This document shows positions 33,978-43,340 of a stretch of 64,000 nt of DNA, in pieces. Position numbers and translations under genes: made by a program. Position 1 is the first letter of the stretch. Each line of letters starts with the position of its first letter. The stretch spans positions 3,879,278 through 3,943,277 of the forward strand of contig NZ_LT629791.1 in NCBI RefSeq assembly GCF_900105925.1, in the 5' to 3' direction. Below the pieces are notes generated by a model. It saw only the letters and a list, made by a program, of their open reading frames with translations. It ran no database searches and was not told where the DNA came from. This DNA comes from Jiangella alkaliphila (GTDB lineage: Bacteria; Actinomycetota; Actinomycetes; Jiangellales; Jiangellaceae).

Positions 33978-34530
33978 GCGCGGCGATCAGCCGGTCCGCG
34001 TCGTGCCCGTCGAGCACGCCGGGCAGCGTGAGATTCTCGACGATCAGCCAGCTCAGCGCCAGATAGAACAGCACGACGGCGGTGTCGTCGCCGGGCAGCC
34101 CGGACTCGCGGTGCGACGCCATGTCGCGCTCCAGGTTGCCGCGGATGGTCGCCGTCAGCGACGCTCGGACCTCCGGCCGCCGGATCGCCTCCAGTCGCAG
34201 CTCCAGCAGCGCCAGGTACTCCGTCTGCTCGGCGGCGAGGCGGTGGTACATGGCCGTGAGCTCGCGCCGCAGCACGTCGGGGGAGGGCTCCGGCCGGGTG
34301 CGGACCATGGCGGCGATGGTGGCCTCGTCCGGGCGGAGCCTGACGTGGATGCGCTCGGCGGCCTGTGCGAGCAGCGCGTTCCGGCTGGCGAAGTAGTTCG
34401 ACGCCGTACCCGCCGGCACCCCCGCCCGGCCGTCGACCGCGCGGAACGTCAGCCCGCGGGCGCCGTCACTGGCCAGCACCTCGATCGCGGCGTCCACCAA
34501 CGCCGTCCGTCGTTCCGGGTTCTGCGCCAT
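33952..34530 (-). CDS. TetR-family transcriptional regulator
   Basis: 192 aa. The N-terminal HTH (about 10-55) reads ALVDAAIEVLASDGARGLTF then GVPAGTASNYFASRNALL. The C-terminal helical domain resembles the TetR_C group (HRLAAEQTEYLALLELRLEAIRRPEVR). It is divergent from the DHFR-like gene with an inverted repeat between them, so it probably represses both that gene and itself. Its 3' end overlaps the DUF885 gene. Confidence 0.92.
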   Translation of the reverse strand: MAQNPERRTALVDAAIEVLASDGARGLTFRAVDGRAGVPAGTASNYFASRNALLAQAAERIHVRLRPDEATIAAMVRTRPEPSPDVLRRELTAMYHRLAAEQTEYLALLELRLEAIRRPEVRASLTATIRGNLERDMASHRESGLPGDDTAVVLFYLALSWLIVENLTLPGVLDGHDADRLIAALTDLVAAR

Positions 34531-34546
34531 GGTCTCCCCTCAGGAC

Positions 34547-34589
34547 TTGACAACCACTACACCTAGAGTACTACAACTGGAGTGGTTGT
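34547..34589. promoter_or_regulatory. TetR operator and overlapping promoter
   Basis: ACAACCACT (34550-34558) and AGTGGTTGT (34581-34589) form a 9-bp inverted repeat in the divergent gap. On the plus strand TTGACA (34547-34552), 16 bases, then TACTAC overlaps the left arm, so a bound repressor would block polymerase. The arms are 22 bases apart, so the site may be two half-sites or the inner sequence may contribute. Confidence 0.6.
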
Positions 34590-34613
34590 TGTCGTCTCTG
34601 TTCGGAGGAACCC

Positions 34614-35201
34614 ATGCGATCGCTCGTCTACTACGTCGCCTCGACCGTCGACGGCTTCATCTGCGGCCCGAAGGCCGAGCTCGACTTCTTCTCCGCCGAC
34701 GGCGACCACATGGCGGCCATCGGCGAGGAGTACCCCGAGACCATTCCGGTGCACTTCCGCTCGGCGCTCGGCATCGACCCGCCGAACCGCACCATTGACA
34801 CCGTCCTCGAAGGCCGCGGCTCCTACCAGCTGGGCCTCGACGACGGCGTGGCGAACGCCTATCCGCACCTGCGCCACCTGGTGTTCTCGCGCACGCTCGG
34901 GCCGAGCCCCGACCCCGGCGTCGAGGTCGTCGCGACCGACCCGGTGCAGCGGGTGCGCGAGCTGAAGCGCGAGCCCGGGCAGCGCATCTGGCTCTGCGGC
35001 GGCAGCGAGCTCGCCGGCGTACTGCGCGACGAGATCGACGAGCTGGCGATCAAGATCTACCCCGTGGCGATCGGCTCCGGCCGCCCGCTGTTCGGCGCCG
35101 CCGGCTTCGCCCCGCACCACCTGCGCGTCACCTCGACCCGCACCTTCGACGACGGCGTCGTCTTCCTCCACTACGCCCGGCCGCCCCATGATCATCAATG
35201 A
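34614..35201 (+). CDS. Dihydrofolate reductase-family (RibD C-terminal) protein
   Basis: 195 aa of the RibD-C/DHFR-like fold: SLVYYVASTVDGFICGP at the start, LGRGSY-type motif (LEGRGSYQLG), HLVFSRTL, WLCGGSELAGVLRDEIDELAI and GSGRPLF. These NADPH-dependent reductases are commonly paired with TetR regulators; the substrate is unknown. The ATG is preceded by GGAGG. Its last codons lie in a palindrome that also terminates the convergent ngg gene. Confidence 0.9.
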   Translation: MRSLVYYVASTVDGFICGPKAELDFFSADGDHMAAIGEEYPETIPVHFRSALGIDPPNRTIDTVLEGRGSYQLGLDDGVANAYPHLRHLVFSRTLGPSPDPGVEVVATDPVQRVRELKREPGQRIWLCGGSELAGVLRDEIDELAIKIYPVAIGSGRPLFGAAGFAPHHLRVTSTRTFDDGVVFLHYARPPHDHQ

Positions 35202-35209
35202 TCATGGGG
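35184..35209. terminator. Bidirectional palindrome between DHFR-like gene and ngg
   Basis: CCCCATGATCAT and ATGATCATGGGG are perfect 12-bp arms with a two-base loop, covering the stop of the plus-strand gene and ending six bases before the stop of the minus-strand gene. It shares CCCATGATCAT with the large palindrome at 9229-9293. Confidence 0.7.
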
Positions 35210-35215
35210 GTGGGG

Positions 35216-36988
35216 TCAGGTCGGGACGGACGGTGGCTGCCAGGCCCGCGGCGTCGTCCGGGTAGCGGGGAAGAGCAGATCGACGAATCGGGCGGCGGTG
35301 GGTTGCGGCTCGTGGTTGGCCAGGCCGGGCCGCTCGTTCGCCTCGATCAGGACGTACTCCTCCTCGGCCGGGCTGGGCACGATGAGGTCCAGCCCGGTCA
35401 CCGGGATGTCGATCGCCTCGCTGGCCGCCACCGCGGCGGCCGCCAGCGTCGGGTGCAGCGTCCCGGTCACGTCGTGGATCGTCCCGCCGGTGTGCAGGTT
35501 CGCGGTGCGCCGCACCTTCAGCGCGTCGCCGTCGGGGAGCACGTCGTCCAGCTCGTAGCCCCCGGCGCGCACCGTCCCGACGGTCGTCTCGTCCATCGGC
35601 ACCCGCGACTCGCCGCCGGTCGCGGCCGAGCGTCGCCGGCTGTGCGCGTCGATCAGCTCGGCGACGGTGTGCCGGCCGTTGCCGTACACGGTGGCCGGAC
35701 GGCGGACGGCGGCGGCGACGACCTCGTGGCCGATGACGACGATGCGCAGGTCGTCGCCGTCGACGCACTCCTCGATGAGGACGTCGGGGCAGAACGTGCC
35801 GGCCAGGTCCACGGCGGTGCGCAGCTCGGACTCCGACGTCACTCCGACGGTGATGCCGCGGCCCTGCTCGCCGCGGACCGGCTTGACGACCGCCTCGCCG
35901 ACCTCGTCCAGAAACGCCGCGTCGGCCTCCGGCGTCGACGCCGCCACGCCGCGCGGCACCGACAGCCCGGCCCGCTGGAAGATCCGCCGGGTGAGCTGCT
36001 TGTTGTCGCAGCGGCTCATCGCGACCGCCGTCGTCAGCTCTGACAGCGACTCGCGGGTGACGATGCGCCGCCCGCCATGAGACAGGCGCAGCTCGCCGCT
36101 CTCGGCGTCGGTGATCTCGACCAGGATGCCGCGCCGCCGCGCCTCGTCGGCGATGATCTTCGCGTACGGGTTCAGCTCGGTCGACTCCCCGGGGCCGGCG
36201 ACGTACAGCGGCTCGTTGATCGGGTTCTTCCGCTTCACCGCGAACACCGGCACCCGCTGGAAGCCGAGCTTCGTGTACAGCCGGATGGCCGGGTCGTTGT
36301 CGTGCAGGACGGACAGGTCGAGGTGGTCGCGGCCGCGGCCGATGTACCGCTCGGCCAGCATCCGCACCAGCGCTTCGCCGACGCCGGGGGTGGTGCACTG
36401 CGGGTCGACGGCGAGGCTCCACAGGCTGGCGCCGTTGTCGGGGTCGTCGAACGCGCGGACGTGGTCGACGCCGGTGACGGTGCCGACGACGGCGCCGGTC
36501 CGCTCGTCCTGCGCGACCAGGTAGGTGAACGTCGGCGTGCGCTGGTTGCCCCACATGAGTTCGGTGTCGCCGGTGACCATGCCGCGCGCCGCGTACAGCC
36601 GGTTGATCTCCTCGGCGTCGGCCAGCTCGCTCATCTTGCGAACGAACACGCCGGCGACGGGGTTGCGCCGCGGCCGGTAGCGGTGCAGCTCCAGCCGGTA
36701 CGTCAGCGACGGGTCGATGAACAGCTCGCCGGGCGCGTGCGACACCAGCACGTGCGGGTCGGCGACGTACATGGCGATGTCGCGGCGCCCGGCCTCCTCG
36801 GCCCGGAGCAGGTCGATGACGTGCCGCGGGTCCTCGAAGGTCTGCGCGAACACCAGCCGGCCCCACGCGCAGTCGACCAGGACGTCGCGTTTCATGTCCC
36901 GGACGAGGTGCTCCGGGGCCTCCTTCCACGGCCGGCTCCACAGCGACTGGCCGCCGCCGCCCCCTCGGCCGCGCCGGGCGTCGCTCAC
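35216..36988 (-). CDS. ngg: N-acetylglutaminylglutamine synthetase (GNAT + ATP-grasp)
   Basis: 590-aa fusion. Residues about 105-265 are a GNAT acetyltransferase (LWSLAVDPQCTTPGVGEALV, HDNDPAIRLYTKLGF). Residues about 320-575 are an ATP-grasp ligase (DNKQLTRRIFQRAGLSVPRG, AVVKPVRGEQGRGITVGV, VLIEECVDGDDLRIVVIG, YVLIEANERPGL). By homology it joins two glutamines and N-acetylates the product to make N-acetylglutaminylglutamine, which the neighbouring amidotransferase amidates. The GTG start overlaps the amidotransferase stop. This identifies an osmotic-stress solute pathway. Confidence 0.9.
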   Translation of the reverse strand: MSDARRGRGGGGGQSLWSRPWKEAPEHLVRDMKRDVLVDCAWGRLVFAQTFEDPRHVIDLLRAEEAGRRDIAMYVADPHVLVSHAPGELFIDPSLTYRLELHRYRPRRNPVAGVFVRKMSELADAEEINRLYAARGMVTGDTELMWGNQRTPTFTYLVAQDERTGAVVGTVTGVDHVRAFDDPDNGASLWSLAVDPQCTTPGVGEALVRMLAERYIGRGRDHLDLSVLHDNDPAIRLYTKLGFQRVPVFAVKRKNPINEPLYVAGPGESTELNPYAKIIADEARRRGILVEITDAESGELRLSHGGRRIVTRESLSELTTAVAMSRCDNKQLTRRIFQRAGLSVPRGVAASTPEADAAFLDEVGEAVVKPVRGEQGRGITVGVTSESELRTAVDLAGTFCPDVLIEECVDGDDLRIVVIGHEVVAAAVRRPATVYGNGRHTVAELIDAHSRRRSAATGGESRVPMDETTVGTVRAGGYELDDVLPDGDALKVRRTANLHTGGTIHDVTGTLHPTLAAAAVAASEAIDIPVTGLDLIVPSPAEEEYVLIEANERPGLANHEPQPTAARFVDLLFPATRTTPRAWQPPSVPT

Positions 36989-38769
36989 GAGGTCACGCCT
37001 TGCGTCTGGAGCCAGAGCTCCAGCAGGCCCAGCTGCCAGAGCCGGTTGCCGCGCAGGGGAGTGAGGTCGGCGTTGGGGTCGATGCGCAGCCGATCGACGT
37101 ACTCGGGGCGGAACAGCCCGCGGTCGCGCGCGGCGGCGGAGTGCAGGGCGTCCTCGACGAGCTCGAGGTACGGCCCCTGCAGGTACTTCAGCGCCGGCAC
37201 CGGGAAGTAGCCCTTCGGCCGGTCGATCACCTCGTGCGGGATGACCCGGCGGGCGGCCTCCTTGAGCACGCCCTTGCCGTCCTGCGCCAGCTTCAGCTCC
37301 GGCGGGCACTGGGCGGCCAGCTCGACCAGCTCGTGGTCGAGGAACGGCACCCGCGCCTCCAGGCCCCACGCCATCGTCATGTTGTCGACCCGCTTGACCG
37401 GGTCGTCGGTCAGCATGATCTGGGTGTCCAGCCGCAGCGCCGCGTCGACGGCGGTCTCGGCGCCGTCCCTGGTCAAGTGGTCGCGGACGAAGTCCAGGCT
37501 GACGGCGCCGCCGGGGAGGTGGGCGGGCGCGACGACCTCGGCCATCGCGGCGTGGTCGCGGTCGAAGAACGCCTTCGCGTAGGCGGCGACGGCGTCGTCG
37601 CGGCCGACGCCGGCCAGCGGCGGGTACCAGTGGTAGCCGGCGAACACCTCGTCGGCGCCCTGGCCGGACTGCACGACCTTGACGTGCTTGCTGACCTCTT
37701 GGCTCAGCAGGTAGAAGGCGACGGCGTCGTGGCTGACCATCGGCTCGCTCATGGCGGCGATGGCGTCGCCGAGGGACGGCAGCAGGTCGGCGCCGACCCG
37801 GATGCGGTGGTGGTCGGTGCCGAACTCGCGGGCGATGACGTCGGAGTACTTGAACTCGTCGCCCTCCTCGCCGCCGACCGCGTCGAACCCGATGCTGAAC
37901 GTGTTCAGCCCGGTCTGGCCCTCCTGAGCGAGCAGCCCGACGACCAGGCTGGAGTCGAGGCCGCCGGACAGCAGCACGCCGACCGGCACGTCGGCGACCA
38001 GGCGCCGGCGCACGGCCACCCGCAGCGACTCGAGGACGGCCTCCTCCCAGTCGGTGGCCGACCACGCGCTCTTCGCGGGGTCGCGGGTGAAGGACGGATC
38101 CCAGTACACCCGCTCGCGGCTCGCGCCATCGGGCTCGACGACGCGGACGGTGGCCGGCGGCAGTTTGCGCACGCCGGTGAGGATCGTGTGCGGCGCCGGG
38201 ACGACGGCGTGCCAGGTCAGGTAGTGGTGCAGCGCGACCGGATCGATGGAGGTGTCGACGCCGCCGGCCCGGAGCAGGGCTGGCAGCGTGCTGGCGAACC
38301 GCAGCCGGTCGGGCGTCTCGGCGAGGTACAGCGGCTTGATGCCGAGGCGGTCGCGGGCCAGCACCAGCCGGCCGGAGTCGCGCTCGTGGATCGCCAGCGC
38401 GAACATGCCGACGAGGTGGTCGACGAAGTCCTCGCCCCACCGGTGGTACGCCTTGCCGATGACCTCGGTGTCGGACGTGGAGAAGAACCGGTAGCCGTGC
38501 CCGCTGAGCTCGTCGCGCAGCTCGCGGTAGTTGTAGATGCAGCCGTTGAAGACGACGGCCAGCCCCAGCTCGGCGTCGACCATCGGCTGATGGCCGTGTG
38601 GGGAGAGGTCGATGATCGACAGCCGTCGGTGGCCGAGCGCCAGCGACCCGTGCGCGTAGGCGCCGGAGTCGTCGGGTCCTCGGGCCACCATGGCGTCGCA
38701 CATGAGGCCGACCGAGGCGAGGTCGGCGGGGCGGTTGTCGAACCTGAGTTCACCGGTGAGGCCGCACAT
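36985..38769 (-). CDS. asnO: N-acetylglutaminylglutamine amidotransferase (AsnB-like)
   Basis: 594 aa. Class II glutamine amidotransferase domain with nucleophile Cys2 (MCGLTGELRFD), then an asparagine-synthetase domain with the ATP pyrophosphatase loop VLLSGGLDSSLVVGLL and VKVVQSGQGADEVFAGY, MTMAWGLEARVPFLDHELVE. By homology it amidates N-acetylglutaminylglutamine to the NAGGN osmolyte. TAGGCT lies eight bases before the ATG, fitting a (nearly) leaderless transcript. It is translationally coupled to ngg; the M42 member is displaced to 31156-32322. Confidence 0.9.
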   Translation of the reverse strand: MCGLTGELRFDNRPADLASVGLMCDAMVARGPDDSGAYAHGSLALGHRRLSIIDLSPHGHQPMVDAELGLAVVFNGCIYNYRELRDELSGHGYRFFSTSDTEVIGKAYHRWGEDFVDHLVGMFALAIHERDSGRLVLARDRLGIKPLYLAETPDRLRFASTLPALLRAGGVDTSIDPVALHHYLTWHAVVPAPHTILTGVRKLPPATVRVVEPDGASRERVYWDPSFTRDPAKSAWSATDWEEAVLESLRVAVRRRLVADVPVGVLLSGGLDSSLVVGLLAQEGQTGLNTFSIGFDAVGGEEGDEFKYSDVIAREFGTDHHRIRVGADLLPSLGDAIAAMSEPMVSHDAVAFYLLSQEVSKHVKVVQSGQGADEVFAGYHWYPPLAGVGRDDAVAAYAKAFFDRDHAAMAEVVAPAHLPGGAVSLDFVRDHLTRDGAETAVDAALRLDTQIMLTDDPVKRVDNMTMAWGLEARVPFLDHELVELAAQCPPELKLAQDGKGVLKEAARRVIPHEVIDRPKGYFPVPALKYLQGPYLELVEDALHSAAARDRGLFRPEYVDRLRIDPNADLTPLRGNRLWQLGLLELWLQTQGVTS

Positions 38770-38870
38770 GTGTTTCGAGCCTACCCACCCTTCCGCCGCG
38801 CGTCGCGGCGAGCGAGGCCGCCGGCGCGGCCTCTGGGGAGGGGTACCCGCAGTTCATGGCCCGAAACGCA

Positions 38871-38912
38871 GTTCGGCGGTGGCGCTCTCCGTGAGATGCG
38901 CCACCGCCGAAC
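38871..38912 (-). terminator. Hairpin terminator after the trypsin-like protease
   Basis: GTTCGGCGGTGGCGC (38871-38885) and GCGCCACCGCCGAAC (38898-38912) form a perfect 15-bp stem with a 12-base loop, 36 bases beyond the protease stop. No T run is seen, as is usual in high-GC actinobacteria. Confidence 0.75.
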
Positions 38913-38948
38913 CGGTGGAACGTGGTGCTACTTACTCAGGCGATCGGC

Positions 38949-40331
38949 TCAGAGGTTCGAGCCGGCCGTGCGACGCCGGGCGGCGAAGGCCGCACCGGCA
39001 CCACCGGCGGCCAGCAGCAGAGCCAGGCCGATCATGGTGGTGGTGTTCGAACCGGTGTCGGGCAGCTCGTCGCCGTCGTCACCGTTGTCGTCGCCGTCGT
39101 CCTCACCCGGGGTCTCGGTGGGCGTCGGCGTCGGCTCCTCGGTGGGCTCCTCGGTCGGCGTCGGCTCCTCGGTGGGCTCGGCCTCTCCGGCGACCGTGAT
39201 GGTCACGGTGGCGGGGATGCCGTCGATGGCGCCGTCGTTGGCGAGGTACAGGAAGCTGTCCTCGCCCTCGAAGCCCTCGGCCGGGGTGTAGACCAGCGTG
39301 GTGAGGGTCTCGTCGTCAGTGGTCAGTGTGCCGCCGGCCTCGGGGTCGGTCTCGCTCACCTTGAACGACACGTCGTCGCCCTCGGCGTCGTCGGCCGACA
39401 GCGTGATCTCGACCGGGGTGTTGATGGTGGTCTCGATCTGGACGTCGACGACCTCGGCCGGCGTGTTCTCACCGGAGGCGACGTTCGCGATGTCGTCCGC
39501 GACGGCGCTCAGCTGGGTGTAGACACCCGGGATGCCCGGACGGGCGCAGCCCTCGCCCCAGCTCACGACGCCGACCTGGATCCACTCGCCGCCGTCCTCG
39601 ACCAGCAGCGGGCCACCGGAGTCGCCCTGGCAGGAGTCGATGCCGCCCTCTTCGAGGTCACCGGCGCACAGCTCGACGTCGGGGCTCGTGGCGATGTCGA
39701 TGGCCTCGTAGGCCGCGACGCACTCCTCGTCGCTGACGCTCGGGACGTCGACCTGCAGCAGGACATCGCTCGGCGCGCCGCCCTCGGAGGTGGCGCCCCA
39801 GCCGATGACCCGGTACTCCTCGGAGGCGTCGAGCGAGTCGTCCGAGACGATCGTCACCGGGGTGGCGACATCGGCCGGGACCGGCTCGCTGAGCTCGACC
39901 AGCGCCCAGTCGTTCGGGATGCCGGAGATGTTGCCGGAGAAGACCTGCGTGGAGGTGAACTCCGTGCCGGGCTCGGTCAGGTCGTTCGGGCCGAACCGGA
40001 CGGTGATGCCCTCGTCCGGGCCGGTGCCGTTGACGCAGTGGGCGGCGGTGAGGACGTGGGTCTCGTCGTAGAGGGAGCCGCCACAGCTGAAGTTGCCGTC
40101 GGGGGTCGCGATGGTGACGGAGGCCATGAAGGGGTATTCGCCCTCCGGGGCCTCTTCACCGCCGACGATCTTGGTCTCGAACTCGGCAGGCGAGCTCTGG
40201 ACGATGAGGGACTCCTGCGGAATCTCCTCGGCTGCGGCCGCGGTGCCGGCGGCGCTCATGACGGTGAGGCCCGTAACGAGGGCAGCCGTCAGTGCGCCCG
40301 CAGCGCGGACGCGCGCGCGGAAGGTCTTCAC
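38949..40331 (-). CDS. LPxTG-anchored trypsin-like serine protease
   Basis: 460-aa secreted zymogen: signal peptide to about residue 34, a short propeptide ending K-IVGG, and a chymotrypsin-fold domain (about 54-290) with His in LTAAHCV, Asp in IPNDWALVEL and Ser in DSCQGDSGGPLL. The Asp six residues before the Ser and the Gly pair in SWGEGCARPG predict cleavage after Lys/Arg. A beta-sandwich domain (about 300-385), a Pro/Glu/Thr stalk and an LPDTG sorting signal with a hydrophobic helix and RRR tail follow. Sortase would fix it to the wall. GTG start with GGAG five bases upstream. Confidence 0.94.
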   Translation of the reverse strand: MKTFRARVRAAGALTAALVTGLTVMSAAGTAAAAEEIPQESLIVQSSPAEFETKIVGGEEAPEGEYPFMASVTIATPDGNFSCGGSLYDETHVLTAAHCVNGTGPDEGITVRFGPNDLTEPGTEFTSTQVFSGNISGIPNDWALVELSEPVPADVATPVTIVSDDSLDASEEYRVIGWGATSEGGAPSDVLLQVDVPSVSDEECVAAYEAIDIATSPDVELCAGDLEEGGIDSCQGDSGGPLLVEDGGEWIQVGVVSWGEGCARPGIPGVYTQLSAVADDIANVASGENTPAEVVDVQIETTINTPVEITLSADDAEGDDVSFKVSETDPEAGGTLTTDDETLTTLVYTPAEGFEGEDSFLYLANDGAIDGIPATVTITVAGEAEPTEEPTPTEEPTEEPTPTPTETPGEDDGDDNGDDGDELPDTGSNTTTMIGLALLLAAGGAGAAFAARRRTAGSNL

Positions 40332-40718
40332 ACTGTCTCCAATTCACAATGAATGTCAGTCAGTTCACAGTCGAGCCCCCCACTACCGCGCGTGCCCCGC
40401 GGGCGCAGGAGGGCCCGAAATGCTGGGAATGCTACACGAGGCTCGGACCCGCGGGAACCAACGGGGTGCGAATCGCGTCTAACGCGTTCGCGGCCCCCCG
40501 GAAGCCCCTGCCGATCAGTGCCACGCAGGGCCGGATCACACCCCTCAACCGCTCGATTCATACAGGTCAGCGGCGTGATCCGGGCCGGCCGTGTCGGCGA
40601 GCCGACGCGACTGGCAGGAGCAGGATGTCATGAATTGGCTCTACGCCGGGCGTGTCGCGGCGAATCGGCCGGGGAAAATTCCGGGGAGGCGCGCGGCCGC
40701 CGAAGCTACGCTCGGCGG
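40332..40718. other. Divergent intergenic region, protease / valS
   Basis: 387 bases without a credible gene. The right end holds the valS leaderless promoter (TACGCT at 40707-40712). I looked for a T-box (no GGTGGTACCGCG-type antiterminator core) and for a tRNA and saw neither. A CGCGTCTAACGCG palindrome is present near 40477, of unknown meaning. Confidence 0.5.
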
Positions 40719-43280
40719 GTGACCGACACCTCCCGCACCGATCCCGCGATCCCCGCCCGGCCCACGGTCGACGGGCTGGACGAGGTATGGGCGGCGCGCT
40801 GGGAGCGCGACGGCATCTACCGGTTCGACCGCACCCGCCCGCGCGCCGAGGTGTACTCCATCGACACCCCGCCGCCGACGGTGAGCGGCTCGCTGCACGT
40901 CGGACACGTCTTCTCTTATACGCACACCGACGTCGTCGCGCGCTACCAGCGCATGCGCGGCAAGGCGGTGTTCTACCCGATGGGCTGGGACGACAACGGC
41001 CTGCCGACCGAGCGGCGCGTGCAGAACCACTTCGGCGTGCGCTGCGACCCGTCGCTGCCGTATGAGCCCGGCTTCGAGCCGCCGGCCGGCGGCGGCTCGC
41101 GGGCGGCGAAGGACCAGCTGCCGGTGTCGCGGCGCAACTTCATCGAGCTGTGCGAGCGGCTGACGGTCGAGGACGAGCGCGCGTTCGAGCAGCTGTGGCG
41201 CCGGCTCGGGCTGTCGGTGGACTGGTCGCACGGCTACCAGACCATCGACGCGACGGCGCGGCGGGCGTCGCAGCGGGCGTTCCTGCACAATCTCGCCCGC
41301 GGCGAGGCGTACCTGGCCGAGGCGCCCACGCTGTGGGACGTCACGTTCCGGACGGCGGTCGCGCAGGCCGAACTGGAGGATCGCGAGCGCCCGGGCGCCT
41401 ACCACGACCTCGTCTTCGCCCGCGGCGACGGCGAGCCGCTGCTCGTCGCGACCACCCGGCCCGAACTGCTGCCGGCCTGCGTCGCCGTCGTCGTGCACCC
41501 CGACGACGCGCGGTACGCGGCGCTGGTCGGCACGACCGTCCGCACGCCGGTGTTCGGCGTCGGCGTGCCCGTGGTCGCGCACCGCCTGGCCGACCCCGAG
41601 AAGGGCACCGGCGCGGCGATGATCTGCACGTTCGGCGACACCACCGACGTCACCTGGTGGCGCGAGCTGGCGCTGCCGACCCGCCCCGTGGTCGGCCGCG
41701 ACGGCCGGGTCCTGCCCGACGTGCCGCCGTGGCTGGACGACCCGGCCGGGCGGGCCGCGTACGAGCAACTGGCCGGCGCGACGGTGCACACCGCCCGGCA
41801 GCGGGTGGCCGAGCTGCTGCGCGAGTCCGGCGGCCTCGTCGGCGAGCCGCGGCCGATCACCCACCCGGTGAAGTTCTACGAGAAGGGCGACCGGCCGCTC
41901 GAGATCGTCACCACCCGGCAGTGGTACATCCGCAACGGCGGCCGCGACGAGGAGCTGCGCGCGGCGCTGCTCGAGCGCGGCGACGAGCTCCAGTGGCACC
42001 CGGCGCACATGCGCGTCCGCTACCAGAACTGGGTCGGCGGGCTCAACGGCGACTGGCTGATCAGCCGGCAGCGGTTCTTCGGCGTGCCCATCCCGCTCTG
42101 GTACCCGCTGGACGAGTCCGGTGCGCCGGTGCACGACGCGCCGATCGTCCCGGCCGAGGCGGCGCTGCCGGTCGACCCGTCGTCCGACGCCCCACCCGGG
42201 TACACCGAGGCGCAGCGCGGCGCCCCCGGCGGCTTCACCGGCGACCCCGACGTCATGGACACCTGGGCGACGTCGTCGCTGACGCCGCAGATCGCCGGCG
42301 GCTGGGGGAGCGACGACGACCTGTTCGCGCGGGTGTTCCCGATGGACCTGCGGCCGCAGGCGCACGAGATCATCCGCACCTGGCTGTTCGCCAGCGTCGT
42401 CCGGGCACACCTCGGGAACAGCGTGCTGCCGTGGCGGCACGCGGCCATCTCCGGCTGGATCCTCGACCCCGACCGCAAGAAGATGTCCAAGTCCGCCGGC
42501 AACGTCGTCACGCCCCTGGACCTGCTGGAGCAGTACGGGTCCGACGGCGTCCGCTACTGGGCCGCGAGCGGCCGGCCCGGCGCCGACACCGCGTTCGACC
42601 CCGGCCAGATGAAGATCGGCCGCCGGCTGGCGATGAAGATCCTCAACGTCAGCCGGTTCGTGCTGGGACTGGGCCCGGTGGCCGACGCCGCCGAGGTCAC
42701 GGCGCCGCTCGACCACGCCGTCCTGGCCAGGCTCGACCTCACCGTCGCCGCCGCGACCCGCGCGCTGGACGACTACGACCACACCCGCGCGCTCGAGGTC
42801 ACCGAGCGGTTCTTCTGGGACTTCTGCGACGACTACGTCGAGCTGGTGAAGGCGCGCGCCTACGGCGACTCCGGCGACTCCGCCGGCGCGGCGTCGGCCC
42901 GTTCGACGCTGCGGCAGGCGCTGGCAGTGCAGCTGCGGCTGTTCGCGCCGTTCCTGCCGTTCGTCACCGAGGAGGTCTGGTCCTGGTGGCGCGACGGCTC
43001 GGTGCACCTGGCGCCGTGGCCGGCCGCCGAGGGCGTCCCGGCGGCCGAGGCGGAGCTGTTCGCGACGGCGTCGGCGCTGATCGGGGCGGTGCGCAAGGCC
43101 AAGACGGAGGCGCAGCTGTCGCTGCGGACGGACGTGCCGCGGGCGGTCGCCCGGGTCCGGCCGGCCGACGCCGGGCCGGCCGGTGCGCTGCTCGACGACG
43201 TGCGTGCGGCCGGGCGGGTCGCCGTCCTCGACGTCGAGCCGGATCCCGAGGCCGACGTGGTCACCGTCACGCTCGCCTGA
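40719..43280 (+). CDS. valS: Valine--tRNA ligase
   Basis: 853-aa class I synthetase. The HIGH motif is [19 protein letters not shown], an editing domain lies at about 200-380 (with [19 protein letters not shown]), and the KMSKS loop is [14 protein letters not shown]. The anticodon-binding helical domain follows ([23 protein letters not shown]). It is shorter than the long E. coli-type protein and has little C-terminal coiled coil. The GTG start is six bases after TACGCT without a ribosome site, suggesting a leaderless transcript. Confidence 0.94.
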   Translation: MTDTSRTDPAIPARPTVDGLDEVWAARWERDGIYRFDRTRPRAEVYSIDTPPPTVSGSLHVGHVFSYTHTDVVARYQRMRGKAVFYPMGWDDNGLPTERRVQNHFGVRCDPSLPYEPGFEPPAGGGSRAAKDQLPVSRRNFIELCERLTVEDERAFEQLWRRLGLSVDWSHGYQTIDATARRASQRAFLHNLARGEAYLAEAPTLWDVTFRTAVAQAELEDRERPGAYHDLVFARGDGEPLLVATTRPELLPACVAVVVHPDDARYAALVGTTVRTPVFGVGVPVVAHRLADPEKGTGAAMICTFGDTTDVTWWRELALPTRPVVGRDGRVLPDVPPWLDDPAGRAAYEQLAGATVHTARQRVAELLRESGGLVGEPRPITHPVKFYEKGDRPLEIVTTRQWYIRNGGRDEELRAALLERGDELQWHPAHMRVRYQNWVGGLNGDWLISRQRFFGVPIPLWYPLDESGAPVHDAPIVPAEAALPVDPSSDAPPGYTEAQRGAPGGFTGDPDVMDTWATSSLTPQIAGGWGSDDDLFARVFPMDLRPQAHEIIRTWLFASVVRAHLGNSVLPWRHAAISGWILDPDRKKMSKSAGNVVTPLDLLEQYGSDGVRYWAASGRPGADTAFDPGQMKIGRRLAMKILNVSRFVLGLGPVADAAEVTAPLDHAVLARLDLTVAAATRALDDYDHTRALEVTERFFWDFCDDYVELVKARAYGDSGDSAGAASARSTLRQALAVQLRLFAPFLPFVTEEVWSWWRDGSVHLAPWPAAEGVPAAEAELFATASALIGAVRKAKTEAQLSLRTDVPRAVARVRPADAGPAGALLDDVRAAGRVAVLDVEPDPEADVVTVTLA

Positions 43281-43284
43281 CGAA

Positions 43285-43301
43285 ATACCCCTAGGGGGTA
43301 T
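43285..43301 (+). promoter_or_regulatory. CsoR-like copper operator
   Basis: ATACCCCTAGGGGGTAT is a near-perfect palindrome of the TACCCC-N-GGGGTA type bound by the copper repressor CsoR. It sits just upstream of the CopB-type ATPase and overlaps its likely -10 region (TATGCT). Copper-induced expression is inferred. No csoR gene is present in the window. Confidence 0.75.
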
Positions 43302-43340
43302 GCTGTTGCATGGTCTGAGCCGATGAGAGGTGAAGTGACC

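Noticed and set aside
40332-40718. T-box leader for valS
   Set aside because: No antiterminator core and no specifier-loop structure found; a leaderless promoter sits directly before the start codon.
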